DNA of 64,000 nt from Ga0077555 sp964500805 (GTDB taxonomy: Bacteria; Pseudomonadota; Alphaproteobacteria; Rhizobiales; Hyphomicrobiaceae). The stretch lies in assembly GCA_964500805.1 (NCBI GenBank), contig CAZCQH010000017.1:1-64000 (forward strand). Reading direction: 5' to 3'. Both the position numbers and the translations under genes were made by a program. Of this stretch, positions 34,211 through 43,157 are shown piece by piece; within the stretch, counting starts at the first letter, position 1, and each line of letters starts with the position of its first letter. Below the pieces are notes generated by a model. It had not been told where the DNA came from. It ran no database searches and saw only the letters and a list, made by a program, of their open reading frames with translations.

Positions 34211-35266
34211 ATGCGCGTCATCACTCAGATTCCCAACCACGATCTTCGCGCCGCCCAGACGGTTGCGCGCCTCGCCGAGCGCTGCGGCTTCGATGCTATC
34301 GTCACAGCTGAGAACGCACACAACCCGTTCCTGCCGCTCGCCGCGGCGGCTCTTGTCACGGAGAAGATCCAGCTCGGCACCGCCGTCGCCATTGCCTTTC
34401 CGCGTTCGCCCACTGTGATGGCGCAGGAGGCTTGGGATCTTCAGCTTGCCTCCAAGGGTCGCTTCAATCTGGGCTTGGGCAGCCAAGTCAAAGCCCACAA
34501 CGAGCGCCGCTTCGGCATTCCCTGGTCGCCGCCGGTGCCGCGTATGCGCGACTATATCGGCGCACTCCGTGCCCTCTGGCGCACCTGGGAGACTGGGGTG
34601 CCCCTCGACTACCACAGCGATACCTACACTCTGAGCTTGATGACGCCGAACTGGTCGCCGAAGCCGAACGGCCTGCCGCCCATCCCGATGTCCCTCGCCA
34701 CCGTCGGCCCCGGCATGCTGAAGCTCGCCGGTCAGGTGGCCGACGGCGCCCGCCTCCATCCATTTTCAACCAAGCGCTATCTCGCCGAGGTCTCGACCGA
34801 ACGCATCAAGGAAGGCCTCGCCAAGTCCGGCCGCGACCGCCGCCACATCGAGGTCGTCGCCGGCGGCTATGGCTTCATCGGCACCGGCCCTAACGAGGAG
34901 GCGGTCGCCCGTGCTCGCGCTTATGTCCGCTATCGCATCGCGTTCTACTGCTCGACACGAGCCTATTGGGATGTGCTCCGCCTCCACGACATGGAGTGGC
35001 TCGGAGAGAAGGTGAACCCGCTTCCCCGTGAGGGCCGCTGGGAGGAGATGAAAACGATCATCCCAGAGGACCTGATCGATCTCTTCGCCACTGTCACCGG
35101 CTACGAGGAGCTGCCGGAGGCAATCGAGAAACGCTATGGCGGTTTCGCCGACACAGTACTGCTTCAGATTTCCGAGAACGAGGATGAAGATCGCCTAGCT
35201 GCCTGCATTCGCTCGATCCAGCGCATCACTTGTCCCTTCGCTGGTCACCAGCTGACCTGGGCGTGA
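34211..35266 (+). CDS. LLM-class (luciferase-like) F420-dependent-type oxidoreductase
   Basis: A 351-residue TIM-barrel protein of the luciferase-like monooxygenase superfamily, of the kind annotated as LLM class F420-dependent oxidoreductase (TIGR03617 type). Supporting segments include AERCGFDAIVTAENAHNPFL (20-39), LGTAVAIAFPRSP near 61-73, GRFNLGLGSQVKAHNERRFG near 93-112 and the later SLATVGPGMLKLAGQVADG. The ATG at 34211 has GGAG 5 nt upstream, which decides against the longer frame. The real cofactor could be F420 or FMN. It is not obviously linked to its neighbours feuQ or the lipoprotein gene. Confidence 0.9.
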   Translation: MRVITQIPNHDLRAAQTVARLAERCGFDAIVTAENAHNPFLPLAAAALVTEKIQLGTAVAIAFPRSPTVMAQEAWDLQLASKGRFNLGLGSQVKAHNERRFGIPWSPPVPRMRDYIGALRALWRTWETGVPLDYHSDTYTLSLMTPNWSPKPNGLPPIPMSLATVGPGMLKLAGQVADGARLHPFSTKRYLAEVSTERIKEGLAKSGRDRRHIEVVAGGYGFIGTGPNEEAVARARAYVRYRIAFYCSTRAYWDVLRLHDMEWLGEKVNPLPREGRWEEMKTIIPEDLIDLFATVTGYEELPEAIEKRYGGFADTVLLQISENEDEDRLAACIRSIQRITCPFAGHQLTWA

Positions 35267-35458
35267 CCCGTAATCCTCACCCGACGGTTTCTTGTGAATG
35301 AGGCTCCTGAACGTCGAATAATCGCCAGAATCGCCGTGCCTTTGTCGTCTGTGATCAGATAAGGACGCGACGGACACGCCCGTGTTGGACGGGCCGGACG
35401 CGGCTGGAACGCCTGGGAAGCACAACGGCGCCGGCGGCAATAGGACAGGGGTGGACCA

Positions 35459-35932
35459 ATGCGGATGATGAAACCGATCGCCGTGCTTGCCGCGGCAGCG
35501 ATGCTCACTGCGGGTTGCGCCGATGGCAGTGGCCAGAAGCAGGACGCCGGCATGGTGGTTGGTGCTGTCGCCGGCGGTCTCCTTGGCAACTCGGTTGGAC
35601 GCGGTGGCGGTCGAGCTGGTGCAACGATCGTCGGCGCGGTTGTGGGTGGCATCGTCGGCAGCGAGATTGGCCGCTCCATGGACCGTCAGGACCGCATCCT
35701 CGCCCAGCAGGCCGAGATGGCCGCCCTTGAGCGCGGTCGCACCGGCGTCGTGACACCTTGGCGAAATCCCGACAATGGCCGTTACGGAGAGGTGATCCCC
35801 GGCGAACCCTATCGGCGTGGACCCGAGGATTGCCGCGACTTCACTCACACGATCTATATCGACGGTCGTCCCCAGGCCATGCGCGGTACCGCCTGCCGTA
35901 ATCCGGATGGCACATGGCGGAACGTCAGCTGA
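35459..35932 (+). CDS. Glycine-zipper (17 kDa antigen-like) outer-membrane lipoprotein
   Basis: A 157-residue lipoprotein. The lipobox LTAGC places the acylated cysteine at about residue 20. Residues ~30-75 form a glycine-zipper two-helix hairpin (GMVVGAVAGGLLGNSVGRGG, then IVGAVVGGIVGSEIGRSMD), as in the Rickettsia 17 kDa antigen and related envelope proteins. The C-terminal domain (~95-155) contains a conserved EVIPGEPYRR, a CRDFTHTIYIDG strand and GTACRNPDGTWR, with two cysteines able to pair. It precedes ccmI by 79 bp. Confidence 0.9.
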   Translation: MRMMKPIAVLAAAAMLTAGCADGSGQKQDAGMVVGAVAGGLLGNSVGRGGGRAGATIVGAVVGGIVGSEIGRSMDRQDRILAQQAEMAALERGRTGVVTPWRNPDNGRYGEVIPGEPYRRGPEDCRDFTHTIYIDGRPQAMRGTACRNPDGTWRNVS

Positions 35933-36011
35933 TCGCTGAACCGCCGCATCCGCCTTGTATCCGGACCCTGGCGTGCTTAATGAGACCGCACGCCCTAGCT
36001 CGGATGCAGTG

Positions 36012-37160
36012 ATGTTGCTTTGGATCGGACTAGCCCTGATGACGGCCGCCGCAGTGGCGGCGGTGACCCGCCCATTGTGGCGCGCACCGAGCGACCCCTC
36101 TAGTCTCAGCGGTGCCGACGCAACATCGATCTATCGAGATCAGATCGGGGAGATCGACCGCGACATCGCGCGCGGCGTCATTGAACCGGTGGAAGCCGAA
36201 GCCGCGCGCGTTGAAGTTGCTCGCCGCCTGCTTGAGGCCGATGCCAAGCGTCAGGCGGAGCCTGCTGATCAGGCGGCTGGAGCCGGCGCATTCAATCGGC
36301 GCCTAGCAATCGGGCTCACGGCCGGATTGCCGGTTGCTGCAATTGCGCTCTACCTGCTGACCGGCTCACCCGACCTGCCGGGGCAGCCTCTCTCTGCGCG
36401 CGTGCAACAGCCAACCGCGGTTTCCGACGTGGCCGATCTCGTCCGCGCCGTTGAGCAACGCCTGCGTCAGCATCCCGAAGATGGCCAAGGCTGGGACGTC
36501 ATCGCCCCCGTTTACTTCAAGCAGGGCCGCTTTCGCGATGCGGCCGATGCCTTCAATCGCGCTGCGCTCCTTCTAGGCGAAACGCCGCGTCGTCTGGCTG
36601 GGTTTGCCGAAGCCACTGTTCTGGTGAACGACGGCATAGTCACGGACCCCGCCCGCATCGCCTATGAGAAGCTTGCCAAGCTCGAGCCTGATCGCATCGA
36701 GCCCCGCTTCTGGTTGGCGCTCGCGAAAGAGCAGGACGGGAAGCTCGAGGCCGCGATCACGGATTATGAGAATCTGCTCGGCGGTGCACCACCTGATGCC
36801 AATTGGCGTCAGATGGTGGTCCAGCGCATCGAGGAAGCGCGCGCCAAGCTTGGCAAATCCGCCGTGGCGAAACCGGAAACCCCTGGGCCGACCGCTGATG
36901 ATATCGCTGCGGCCGAGCGTCTCTCTGCTACCGACCGCAAGGTGATGATAGAAAGCATGGTCGACGGTCTCGCCAAGCGCCTTAAAGACGACGGCCGCGA
37001 CCTCGCTGGTTGGCAGCGGCTTATTCTTGCCTATGCAATCATGGGCCGCAAGAGTGATGCAGTTGCCGCGCTCGTTGATGCCCGCAGCAACTTCAAGGAC
37101 GAGCCCCAGCCGCTCGCGCAACTGACCGAGCTAGCCAAGAGCCTCGGACTTGACTCCTGA
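36012..37160 (+). CDS. ccmI: Cytochrome c biogenesis protein CcmI (CycH)
   Basis: A 382-residue inner-membrane chaperone for apocytochrome c in System I maturation. Two transmembrane helices (about 1-22 and 96-116) bracket a loop with the IYRDQIGEIDRDIARGVI coiled-coil motif; the periplasmic part has TPR-like repeats (for example GWDVIAPVYFKQGRFRDAADAF and FWLALAKEQDGKLEAAITDYE split across helices). The ATG at 36012 begins directly with the first membrane helix. It is the first gene of the ccmIEFH operon, as in cycHJKL of Bradyrhizobium. Confidence 0.93.
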   Translation: MLLWIGLALMTAAAVAAVTRPLWRAPSDPSSLSGADATSIYRDQIGEIDRDIARGVIEPVEAEAARVEVARRLLEADAKRQAEPADQAAGAGAFNRRLAIGLTAGLPVAAIALYLLTGSPDLPGQPLSARVQQPTAVSDVADLVRAVEQRLRQHPEDGQGWDVIAPVYFKQGRFRDAADAFNRAALLLGETPRRLAGFAEATVLVNDGIVTDPARIAYEKLAKLEPDRIEPRFWLALAKEQDGKLEAAITDYENLLGGAPPDANWRQMVVQRIEEARAKLGKSAVAKPETPGPTADDIAAAERLSATDRKVMIESMVDGLAKRLKDDGRDLAGWQRLILAYAIMGRKSDAVAALVDARSNFKDEPQPLAQLTELAKSLGLDS

Positions 37161-37179
37161 GTGTGACGCACGAATGCCC

Positions 37180-37659
37180 ATGACCCGCAAACAACGCCGC
37201 GCCATCATGATTGCGTCTGCGGTCGCGATCACAGGCCTTGCACTGGGTCTTGTCCTCTACGCGCTTAGCGGCACCATCACCTACTTCAAGACGCCGAGCG
37301 ACTTGGCCTCCCAGCAACTGCTGCCCGGTGAGCGTTTCCGCCTTGGCGGCCTTGTTGCCGAAGGCAGCGTCAAGCGCGGGCAGGGCACTGACGTGGAGTT
37401 CGCCATCACCGACACGCTGAGGACGATCCCCGTTTCCTACCGCGGCGTGCTGCCCGACCTGTTCCGCGAAGGGCAAGGCGTCGTCGCCGAAGGCCGCTTG
37501 GAAGCCGACGGCCGCTTCCGCGCTGACAGTGTCCTCGCCAAGCACGACGAGAACTACATGCCGCCCGAGGTCGCCAAAGCGCTCAAGGAAAAGGGTGTGA
37601 AACTCGGTCCCGGCGCCCAGCATCCCAGCGAGAAGACCAAGTCAGGCGGAAAACCATGA
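37180..37659 (+). CDS. ccmE: Cytochrome c heme chaperone CcmE
   Basis: A 159-residue periplasmic heme chaperone anchored by one N-terminal helix (about 8-30). The heme-binding histidine is H122 in LAKHDENYMPPE, with the conserved Tyr at 126. The OB-fold body contains RLGGLVAEGSVKR and PVSYRGVLPDLFREGQGVVAEG. The MTRKQRR start is typical of the family; an ATG 6 bp earlier is equally possible. Its end overlaps ccmF by 4 bp (ATGA), showing translational coupling. Confidence 0.95.
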   Translation: MTRKQRRAIMIASAVAITGLALGLVLYALSGTITYFKTPSDLASQQLLPGERFRLGGLVAEGSVKRGQGTDVEFAITDTLRTIPVSYRGVLPDLFREGQGVVAEGRLEADGRFRADSVLAKHDENYMPPEVAKALKEKGVKLGPGAQHPSEKTKSGGKP

Positions 37660-39632
37660 TTGCTGAGCTCGGCCATTTCGCTCTTATACTCGCGCTGCTG
37701 GTGGCTTTGGCGCAAACGATCGTGCCGGCGCTCGGCGCCCACCGCAACGATCCGCGTCTCATGTCCATCGCCGAGCCCGCAGCAATTTCCCAACTGGCGC
37801 TGATACTCGTTGCGTTTCTTGCATTGACGTATGCCTACGTGACGAGCGACTTCTCGGTGCAGAATGTTTGGGCGAATTCTCACTCGCTCAAGCCGATGCT
37901 GTACAAGATTTCTGGCGTGTGGGGCAATCACGAGGGCTCGATGGTCCTCTGGGTTCTGATTCTCGCCACATTCGGGGCGTTGGTCGCGTTCTACGGGCAG
38001 AACCTTCCCGCGCGCCTCAAAGCTAACGTGCTCGCAGTACAATCATCCATTGCACTAGGCTTTCTGCTGTTCATCGTTCTCACCTCGAACCCGTTCTTGC
38101 GCATCGATCCTGCGCCGCCCGATGGGCGTGGCCTCAATCCGATCCTCCAGGACCCGGCGCTCGCATTTCATCCGCCGTTCCTCTATGCGGGTTATGTCGG
38201 ATTTTCGATGGCCTTCTCGTTCGCCGTCGCAGCGCTCATCGAAGGTCGCATCGACGGCGCCTGGGCGCGCTGGGTCCGTCCTTGGACATTGGCTGCGTGG
38301 ATGTGTCTGACGCTCGGCATCGCTATGGGCTCCTGGTGGGCTTACTACGAGCTTGGCTGGGGCGGTTGGTGGTTCTGGGACCCGGTCGAGAACGCGAGCT
38401 TCATGCCCTGGCTTGCGGGCACTGCGCTGCTCCACTCTGCGCTCGTAATGGAAAAGCGTGAGGCATTGAAGGTCTGGACCATTCTCCTCGCGATTCTGAC
38501 TTTCTCTCTGTCCCTGATGGGAACGTTTCTCGTGCGCTCGGGCGTCCTTTCATCGGTTCACGCCTTCGCCGTCGATCCGCAGCGCGGCATCTTCATCCTG
38601 GGCCTGATGGTGATCTACATCGGTGGTGCACTCGCACTCTATTCATTCCGCGCACCAGGCCTTCGCCGCGGAGGCCTCTTTGCCCCCATTTCTCGCGAGG
38701 GCAGCCTCGTCCTGAACAACATCTTGCTCGCGACCGCCACGGGAACAGTGCTCGTCGGCACGCTCTACCCCTTGGCGCTGGAAGCAGCGACCGGCGACAA
38801 GATCTCGGTCGGTGCACCCTACTTCAATCTAACGTTCGGGCCCTTGATGATCCCGCTGCTCCTGGCTCTGCCCCTTGGGCCGTTTCTCGCTTGGAAGCGA
38901 GGCGATATTCGTGCAGTCGCCGAACGGTTGCTTGCGGCAGTCGCGATTGCGGCCATTGCCGCAGCGTTGGCGTTTGCCTTCTACAGCCGCGGACCGTGGC
39001 TCGCGCCGTTCGGCATCGCGCTCGGGGTGTGGGTGATCGCAGGCGCGCTCTCCGAGTTGGCGTTCCGCGTTCGCCTGGGTGCAGCGCCGCTCGACGAGGT
39101 TGTGCGCCGCCTCGCCAACTTGCCGCGCTCCAGCTATGGCGGCGCGTTGGCTCACATCGGCGTCGGCGCCATGACAATCGGCATCATTGCGACCTCAGCG
39201 TGGCAGTCCGAGAAAATCCAAGTAGTGAGACCGGGCGAGCGGCTCGATATCGCCGGCTATTCCCTTGAATTCCGAGGTACCGCTCCTATCAATGGCCCTA
39301 ATTACAGGGAAACTGTCGGCGTTTTCGCCGTCTCAAGCAAAGGCCGCGCCATCACGGAACTCGTGCCGTCTAAGCGCCTCTATACGCAGCCGCAGCAGGC
39401 CACGACCGAGGCGGGAATTCACGTCTCTTGGGCAGGCGATCTCTACGCTGTCCTCGGCGATGACCAGCAGAACGGCGCTTGGTCCGTTCGTGTCTACTTT
39501 AACCCACTCGTTCGTTGCATCTGGCTCGGGGCGATTTTGATGTTCATCGGCGGCGCCCTCTCCCTTTCCGACCGGCGGCTGCGTGTTGGTGCTCCGCGCC
39601 GAGCCGCACGCGTCCCGGCGCCTGCGGAGTGA
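37656..39632 (+). CDS. ccmF: Cytochrome c heme lyase CcmF
   Basis: A 658-residue polytopic inner-membrane protein of the heme lyase complex. The WWD heme-handling motif is present (WGGWWFWDPVENASFMPWL, around residues 237-255), with histidines in the flanking helices (SGVWGNHEGS near 88-97 and LLHSALVMEK near 260). About 15 hydrophobic helices and a periplasmic domain near the C-terminus match the family. It overlaps ccmE by 4 bp and precedes ccmH by 5 bp. Confidence 0.97.
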   Translation: MIAELGHFALILALLVALAQTIVPALGAHRNDPRLMSIAEPAAISQLALILVAFLALTYAYVTSDFSVQNVWANSHSLKPMLYKISGVWGNHEGSMVLWVLILATFGALVAFYGQNLPARLKANVLAVQSSIALGFLLFIVLTSNPFLRIDPAPPDGRGLNPILQDPALAFHPPFLYAGYVGFSMAFSFAVAALIEGRIDGAWARWVRPWTLAAWMCLTLGIAMGSWWAYYELGWGGWWFWDPVENASFMPWLAGTALLHSALVMEKREALKVWTILLAILTFSLSLMGTFLVRSGVLSSVHAFAVDPQRGIFILGLMVIYIGGALALYSFRAPGLRRGGLFAPISREGSLVLNNILLATATGTVLVGTLYPLALEAATGDKISVGAPYFNLTFGPLMIPLLLALPLGPFLAWKRGDIRAVAERLLAAVAIAAIAAALAFAFYSRGPWLAPFGIALGVWVIAGALSELAFRVRLGAAPLDEVVRRLANLPRSSYGGALAHIGVGAMTIGIIATSAWQSEKIQVVRPGERLDIAGYSLEFRGTAPINGPNYRETVGVFAVSSKGRAITELVPSKRLYTQPQQATTEAGIHVSWAGDLYAVLGDDQQNGAWSVRVYFNPLVRCIWLGAILMFIGGALSLSDRRLRVGAPRRAARVPAPAE

Positions 39633-39637
39633 GGACG

Positions 39638-40141
39638 ATGTGGCGCTCACATCATTGGAGGCCGCGGCTGGCGCGAGCGACTCTGGGGGGCATTCTCGTT
39701 GCAGGCAGCATCGGAGCGCTTCCTCCAGCAGCTCGCGCCGTTGAACCCGATGAGATCCTCGCAGATCAAGCCCTCGAAACTCGGGCACGACGCATCTCGG
39801 CGGATCTGCGTTGCCTCGTGTGCCAGAACCAGTCGATCGATGACTCCAACGCACCGCTGGCCCGCGACCTGCGGTTGCTTGTTCGTGAGCGTCTGAAGCA
39901 GGGCGACACGGACGCCGACGTCCGCGCATTCGTGGTTCAGCGCTACGGTGAATTCGTTTTATTGCGTCCGCCGCTGTCTCTCCGCACGATCATCTTATGG
40001 CTCGCGCCGCTGTTGCTGCTTGCATTGACAGCTGCAATCCTCTGGTCGCGGCGTCGCAACGCTGTCGAGCAAACGCCCCCGGCCGCTCTGTCGCCTCAGG
40101 AGCAAGCTCGGCTCGATCAGCTTCTGAGGCGTCACGACTGA
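39638..40141 (+). CDS. ccmH: Cytochrome c maturation thiol-disulfide protein CcmH (CycL)
   Basis: A 167-residue membrane-anchored thioredoxin-interacting protein that reduces the apocytochrome CXXC. The signal peptide ends at about residue 34 (AARA|VEPDE), the redox pair is C59-x2-C62 in LRCLVCQNQS, and a C-terminal membrane helix lies at ~118-138. The ATG at 39638 follows GTGAGG 5 bp after ccmF; a longer frame inside ccmF is not needed. It closes the ccm operon and is convergent with the secreted protease gene. Confidence 0.95.
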   Translation: MWRSHHWRPRLARATLGGILVAGSIGALPPAARAVEPDEILADQALETRARRISADLRCLVCQNQSIDDSNAPLARDLRLLVRERLKQGDTDADVRAFVVQRYGEFVLLRPPLSLRTIILWLAPLLLLALTAAILWSRRRNAVEQTPPAALSPQEQARLDQLLRRHD

Positions 40142-40199
40142 ATCCTCACGACTGAATGGAGCGTCTTGTCCGGCTTGACTTCGCACAGCATGCCCGCAG

Positions 40200-41363
40200 T
40201 TATCTCCTGGGAGCATCTGTTGAGCTCGACGGAGCAACCGCCCCCGATCGATCTGGAGCCGTTGCCAGTGTGGTCAGCAGATCCAGCGTCGCAAGCCCGG
40301 TCACTGGTTTCTGTAGCGCTCGCTCGTGCGCCTCGATTGCAGCCTTCATTGACGGGCCGAATATTCCGTCGATCCGGCCGGTATATAGATTCCAGCTCTT
40401 CAGTCGTTCCTGCAGTTCCCGCATCTGCCCGCCATTGGTAATGATTGACTGTGATCTCAGTGGCTCGATCAAATGCGCGAATGCCGTTGCGCTCACGGCG
40501 GTGTTGGCGATGGTGTCTGAGCGTTGGCGAGCGACCTGGCCACGTTGCGAGGTCACCTTCGACTGCACATAGGTTCCAACGTTGATGGCGATGACCACTG
40601 GACCATCTGCGGTCTCCAGCAGCACCGGTGATCCCGAGGAGGCCCCGCCAGTGTCACATGTATGCAGCGTGATGTGCTCCGGCTCCATGAAATCCGGCGA
40701 GATCGATGACCACGGCGCCCTGTCGAAATCGCGCCCGATTTGGCATGGCTTCGAGTAAGCAGCCCGCCACTGGGCCCAGTCACGATGGTAGGAGACCTGA
40801 AATATCTTGCTGTCTTTTGCCTGCTCGATCAGTTCATCGCTCGACAGTGCTTTCACAGTCAGGCCGCCGCCGGGACAAGCATCGCGCTGAAGTTTGACAA
40901 GCGCCCAGTCGTGCGCCGCATCGATTGGCGGCTTCACTCGCATTCGGAAGTCGCCAGCAAGAATGTTCTGGGATGCCGAACCGGTCGTTGCCCCATCGAT
41001 CCTCACGAGGTCCCGGCTTCGGTCGTAGTTTCGTGCGAACACGTAATCAGCATGGCGCATGGCTGAACCAGCGTGCGCCTTATGCAGGCAATGAGCAGCC
41101 GTAGCGATCACGTTCTCCGCAACGCAGAACGCTGAGCAGACCGTCCTTGACTGATTATTGAATAGAAGGCCAACTTTCAGCGCGACCGTCTCGAATCGTG
41201 CCGGGACGTTCGTCCGGTCGTCAGTGCCGAATACGGCCACCCGCTCCACCGGAAGTTTGCTGGTTGTCATTTCGGCGTGCCCCAGGCTCCCCGCCTGCAA
41301 CTCACTCGAAAGGCCGATCGCTGCGCTGGCCGCAATTGCCGCGATCTTGAACCTGAACGGCAT
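40200..41363 (-). CDS. Secreted trypsin-like serine protease with C-terminal peptidoglycan-binding domain
   Basis: A 387-residue exported protease. The signal peptide ends around residue 24 (ELQAG). The chymotrypsin-fold triad is H91 (ATAAHC), D152 (HDWALVKL) and S243 (GGASSGSPVLLE), with paired cysteines beside it. Residues ~310-365 (MRELQERLKSWNLYTGRIDG and FGPSMKAAIEAHERA) form a PG_binding_1 repeat that would dock it to peptidoglycan. It is on the opposite strand between ccmH and degP, interrupting an otherwise co-oriented cluster. Its substrate is unknown. Confidence 0.88.
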   Translation of the reverse strand: MPFRFKIAAIAASAAIGLSSELQAGSLGHAEMTTSKLPVERVAVFGTDDRTNVPARFETVALKVGLLFNNQSRTVCSAFCVAENVIATAAHCLHKAHAGSAMRHADYVFARNYDRSRDLVRIDGATTGSASQNILAGDFRMRVKPPIDAAHDWALVKLQRDACPGGGLTVKALSSDELIEQAKDSKIFQVSYHRDWAQWRAAYSKPCQIGRDFDRAPWSSISPDFMEPEHITLHTCDTGGASSGSPVLLETADGPVVIAINVGTYVQSKVTSQRGQVARQRSDTIANTAVSATAFAHLIEPLRSQSIITNGGQMRELQERLKSWNLYTGRIDGIFGPSMKAAIEAHERALQKPVTGLATLDLLTTLATAPDRSGAVAPSSSTDAPRR

Positions 41364-41518
41364 GTCTTCTGCCCCTAGTCGGACGTGTACCCCTTACCAA
41401 GTTTTAATGCTGCCGAAAGGTGACCGTAAGGCGGCAATGTCTATAGGAGTGCCCGGATCCATTCGGGCCCGCAAATCTCTGGGTACAAGAATTGAACTTT
41501 CGAGAGGATACATCGATC

Positions 41519-43051
41519 ATGGCTGTCGAATCTTACGTCCGGCGCCACTCGGCCAAGGCGCTTTATCTGGGAATGCCGGTGCTGAGCCTGCTTGGCGCCG
41601 GATTGGTCGGATTGTCGTTGGCCGGACAGCCGACACCCGTGATTGCGCAGCGCGCGCCAGACGCGGGGGTGCAAACGCCCTTCGGCCGTGCACCGCTTTC
41701 CTTCGCGGACATTGTTGACCGCGTGAAGCCCGCTGTCGTGAGCATCCACGTGACGGCTGGCAATCGGGGTAATGCTCCAGCTCAGAGCAAAGGTGGTCGC
41801 TCTCCTCTCCCAGACCTTCCGGATGACCATCCGCTCAACGAGTTCTTCAAGAATCTTCCGAAGGAGTTCCGTGGTGCGCCGCAGCAGCCGCGCCAGTCTT
41901 TGGCACAGGGCTCGGGTTTCGTCATTACGGCCGACGGCTATGTCGTTACCAACAACCACGTCGTAGACGGTGCGACCAAGATCCAGGTGAGCTTCGACGA
42001 GAATAACAAGCACGAAGCCGACCTGATTGGCACTGACGCCCGCACGGACATCGCGCTGCTTAAAATCAAGAGCGATAAGACCTTCCCGTTTGTAAAGTTT
42101 GCCGATAAGGGCGCCCGAGTTGGTGACTGGGTGCTGGCTGTCGGCAACCCCTTCGGTCTCGGTGGGACGGTGACGGCCGGTATCGTCTCGGCACTGAGCC
42201 GTGACATTGGCTCCGGCCCCTATGACTTCTTACAAATCGATGCGGCGGTGAACCGAGGCAACTCGGGCGGACCAACGTTCAACCTCGACGGCGAGGTTGT
42301 CGGCGTCAATACCGCAATTTACAGCCCGTCCGGTGGCAATGTTGGAATAGCGTTCGCTGTCCCCGCCAAAACTGCAGCTGAAGTGATTGCACAGTTGCGC
42401 TCGTCCGGTAGCGTCAGCCGGGGTTGGCTCGGCGTCAAAATCGAGAATGTCGACGAGGATAAGGCTGGCAGTCTTGGGATGGCTGAAGCCAAGGGAGCCA
42501 TGATCAATGAGATCACGGCTGGTGGCCCCGCTGCCGATTCGACACTGAAGGCAGGCGACGTAATCGTGTCCGTCAACGGCGCAAAGATTGAGAACAGCCG
42601 CGATCTTGCCCGCAAGATCGCCGAATTCTCGCCTGGCACTCAGGTAAAAGTCGAAGTCTTGCGTTTCGGCAAAGTCGAAACCGTGTCTGTGAAACTCGGG
42701 ACATTCCCGGGCCGTACTGAGGTCGCGGCCAGCAAGCCTGAGACGCCACCGAAGGCTGCATCGACTGAGTTGCGCCAGCTCGGACTTTCGCTCTCGCAGG
42801 CGACAGGCACCAAGAATGCCCCGAAAGAAGGCGTGCTGATCACTGATGTCGTTGCGACCTCCGATGCAGCGACCAAAGGACTGAAGGCCGGGGATATCAT
42901 TCTCGACGTACAGGGCCAGAAAGTTTCTTCTCCGGCCGACGTCGAATCCGGTGTGCAAGCGGTGAAGTCGCAGGGGCGTCCCGCTGTTCTCCTGCGCGTC
43001 AAGTCGGGCGATAATGTCCGCTTCGTTGCAGTGCAGTTCGCCAAGACCTGA
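41519..43051 (+). CDS. degP: Periplasmic serine protease/chaperone DegP (HtrA)
   Basis: A 510-residue Do-type protease. An N-terminal hydrophobic segment (18-36) exports it. The catalytic triad is H147 (TNNHVVD), D177 (TDIALLKI) and S249 (NRGNSGGPTF). Two PDZ domains follow, the first opening RGWLGVKIENV near residue 302 and the second around residue 415 (LRQLGLSLSQATG). It degrades or refolds misfolded envelope proteins as an oligomer. GAGAGGA lies ~11 nt before the ATG. Downstream come the two-component pair and glnE on the same strand. Confidence 0.96.
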   Translation: MAVESYVRRHSAKALYLGMPVLSLLGAGLVGLSLAGQPTPVIAQRAPDAGVQTPFGRAPLSFADIVDRVKPAVVSIHVTAGNRGNAPAQSKGGRSPLPDLPDDHPLNEFFKNLPKEFRGAPQQPRQSLAQGSGFVITADGYVVTNNHVVDGATKIQVSFDENNKHEADLIGTDARTDIALLKIKSDKTFPFVKFADKGARVGDWVLAVGNPFGLGGTVTAGIVSALSRDIGSGPYDFLQIDAAVNRGNSGGPTFNLDGEVVGVNTAIYSPSGGNVGIAFAVPAKTAAEVIAQLRSSGSVSRGWLGVKIENVDEDKAGSLGMAEAKGAMINEITAGGPAADSTLKAGDVIVSVNGAKIENSRDLARKIAEFSPGTQVKVEVLRFGKVETVSVKLGTFPGRTEVAASKPETPPKAASTELRQLGLSLSQATGTKNAPKEGVLITDVVATSDAATKGLKAGDIILDVQGQKVSSPADVESGVQAVKSQGRPAVLLRVKSGDNVRFVAVQFAKT

Positions 43052-43157
43052 TGAATATCTGGTAGACTGTCGCGGCGCGCCAGGGAAACCTGGTGCGCCG
43101 TGGTGTATCAGAAGAGAGGCTCGTCGGAACCTTTCACATGATTTACGGAGGACCTCA

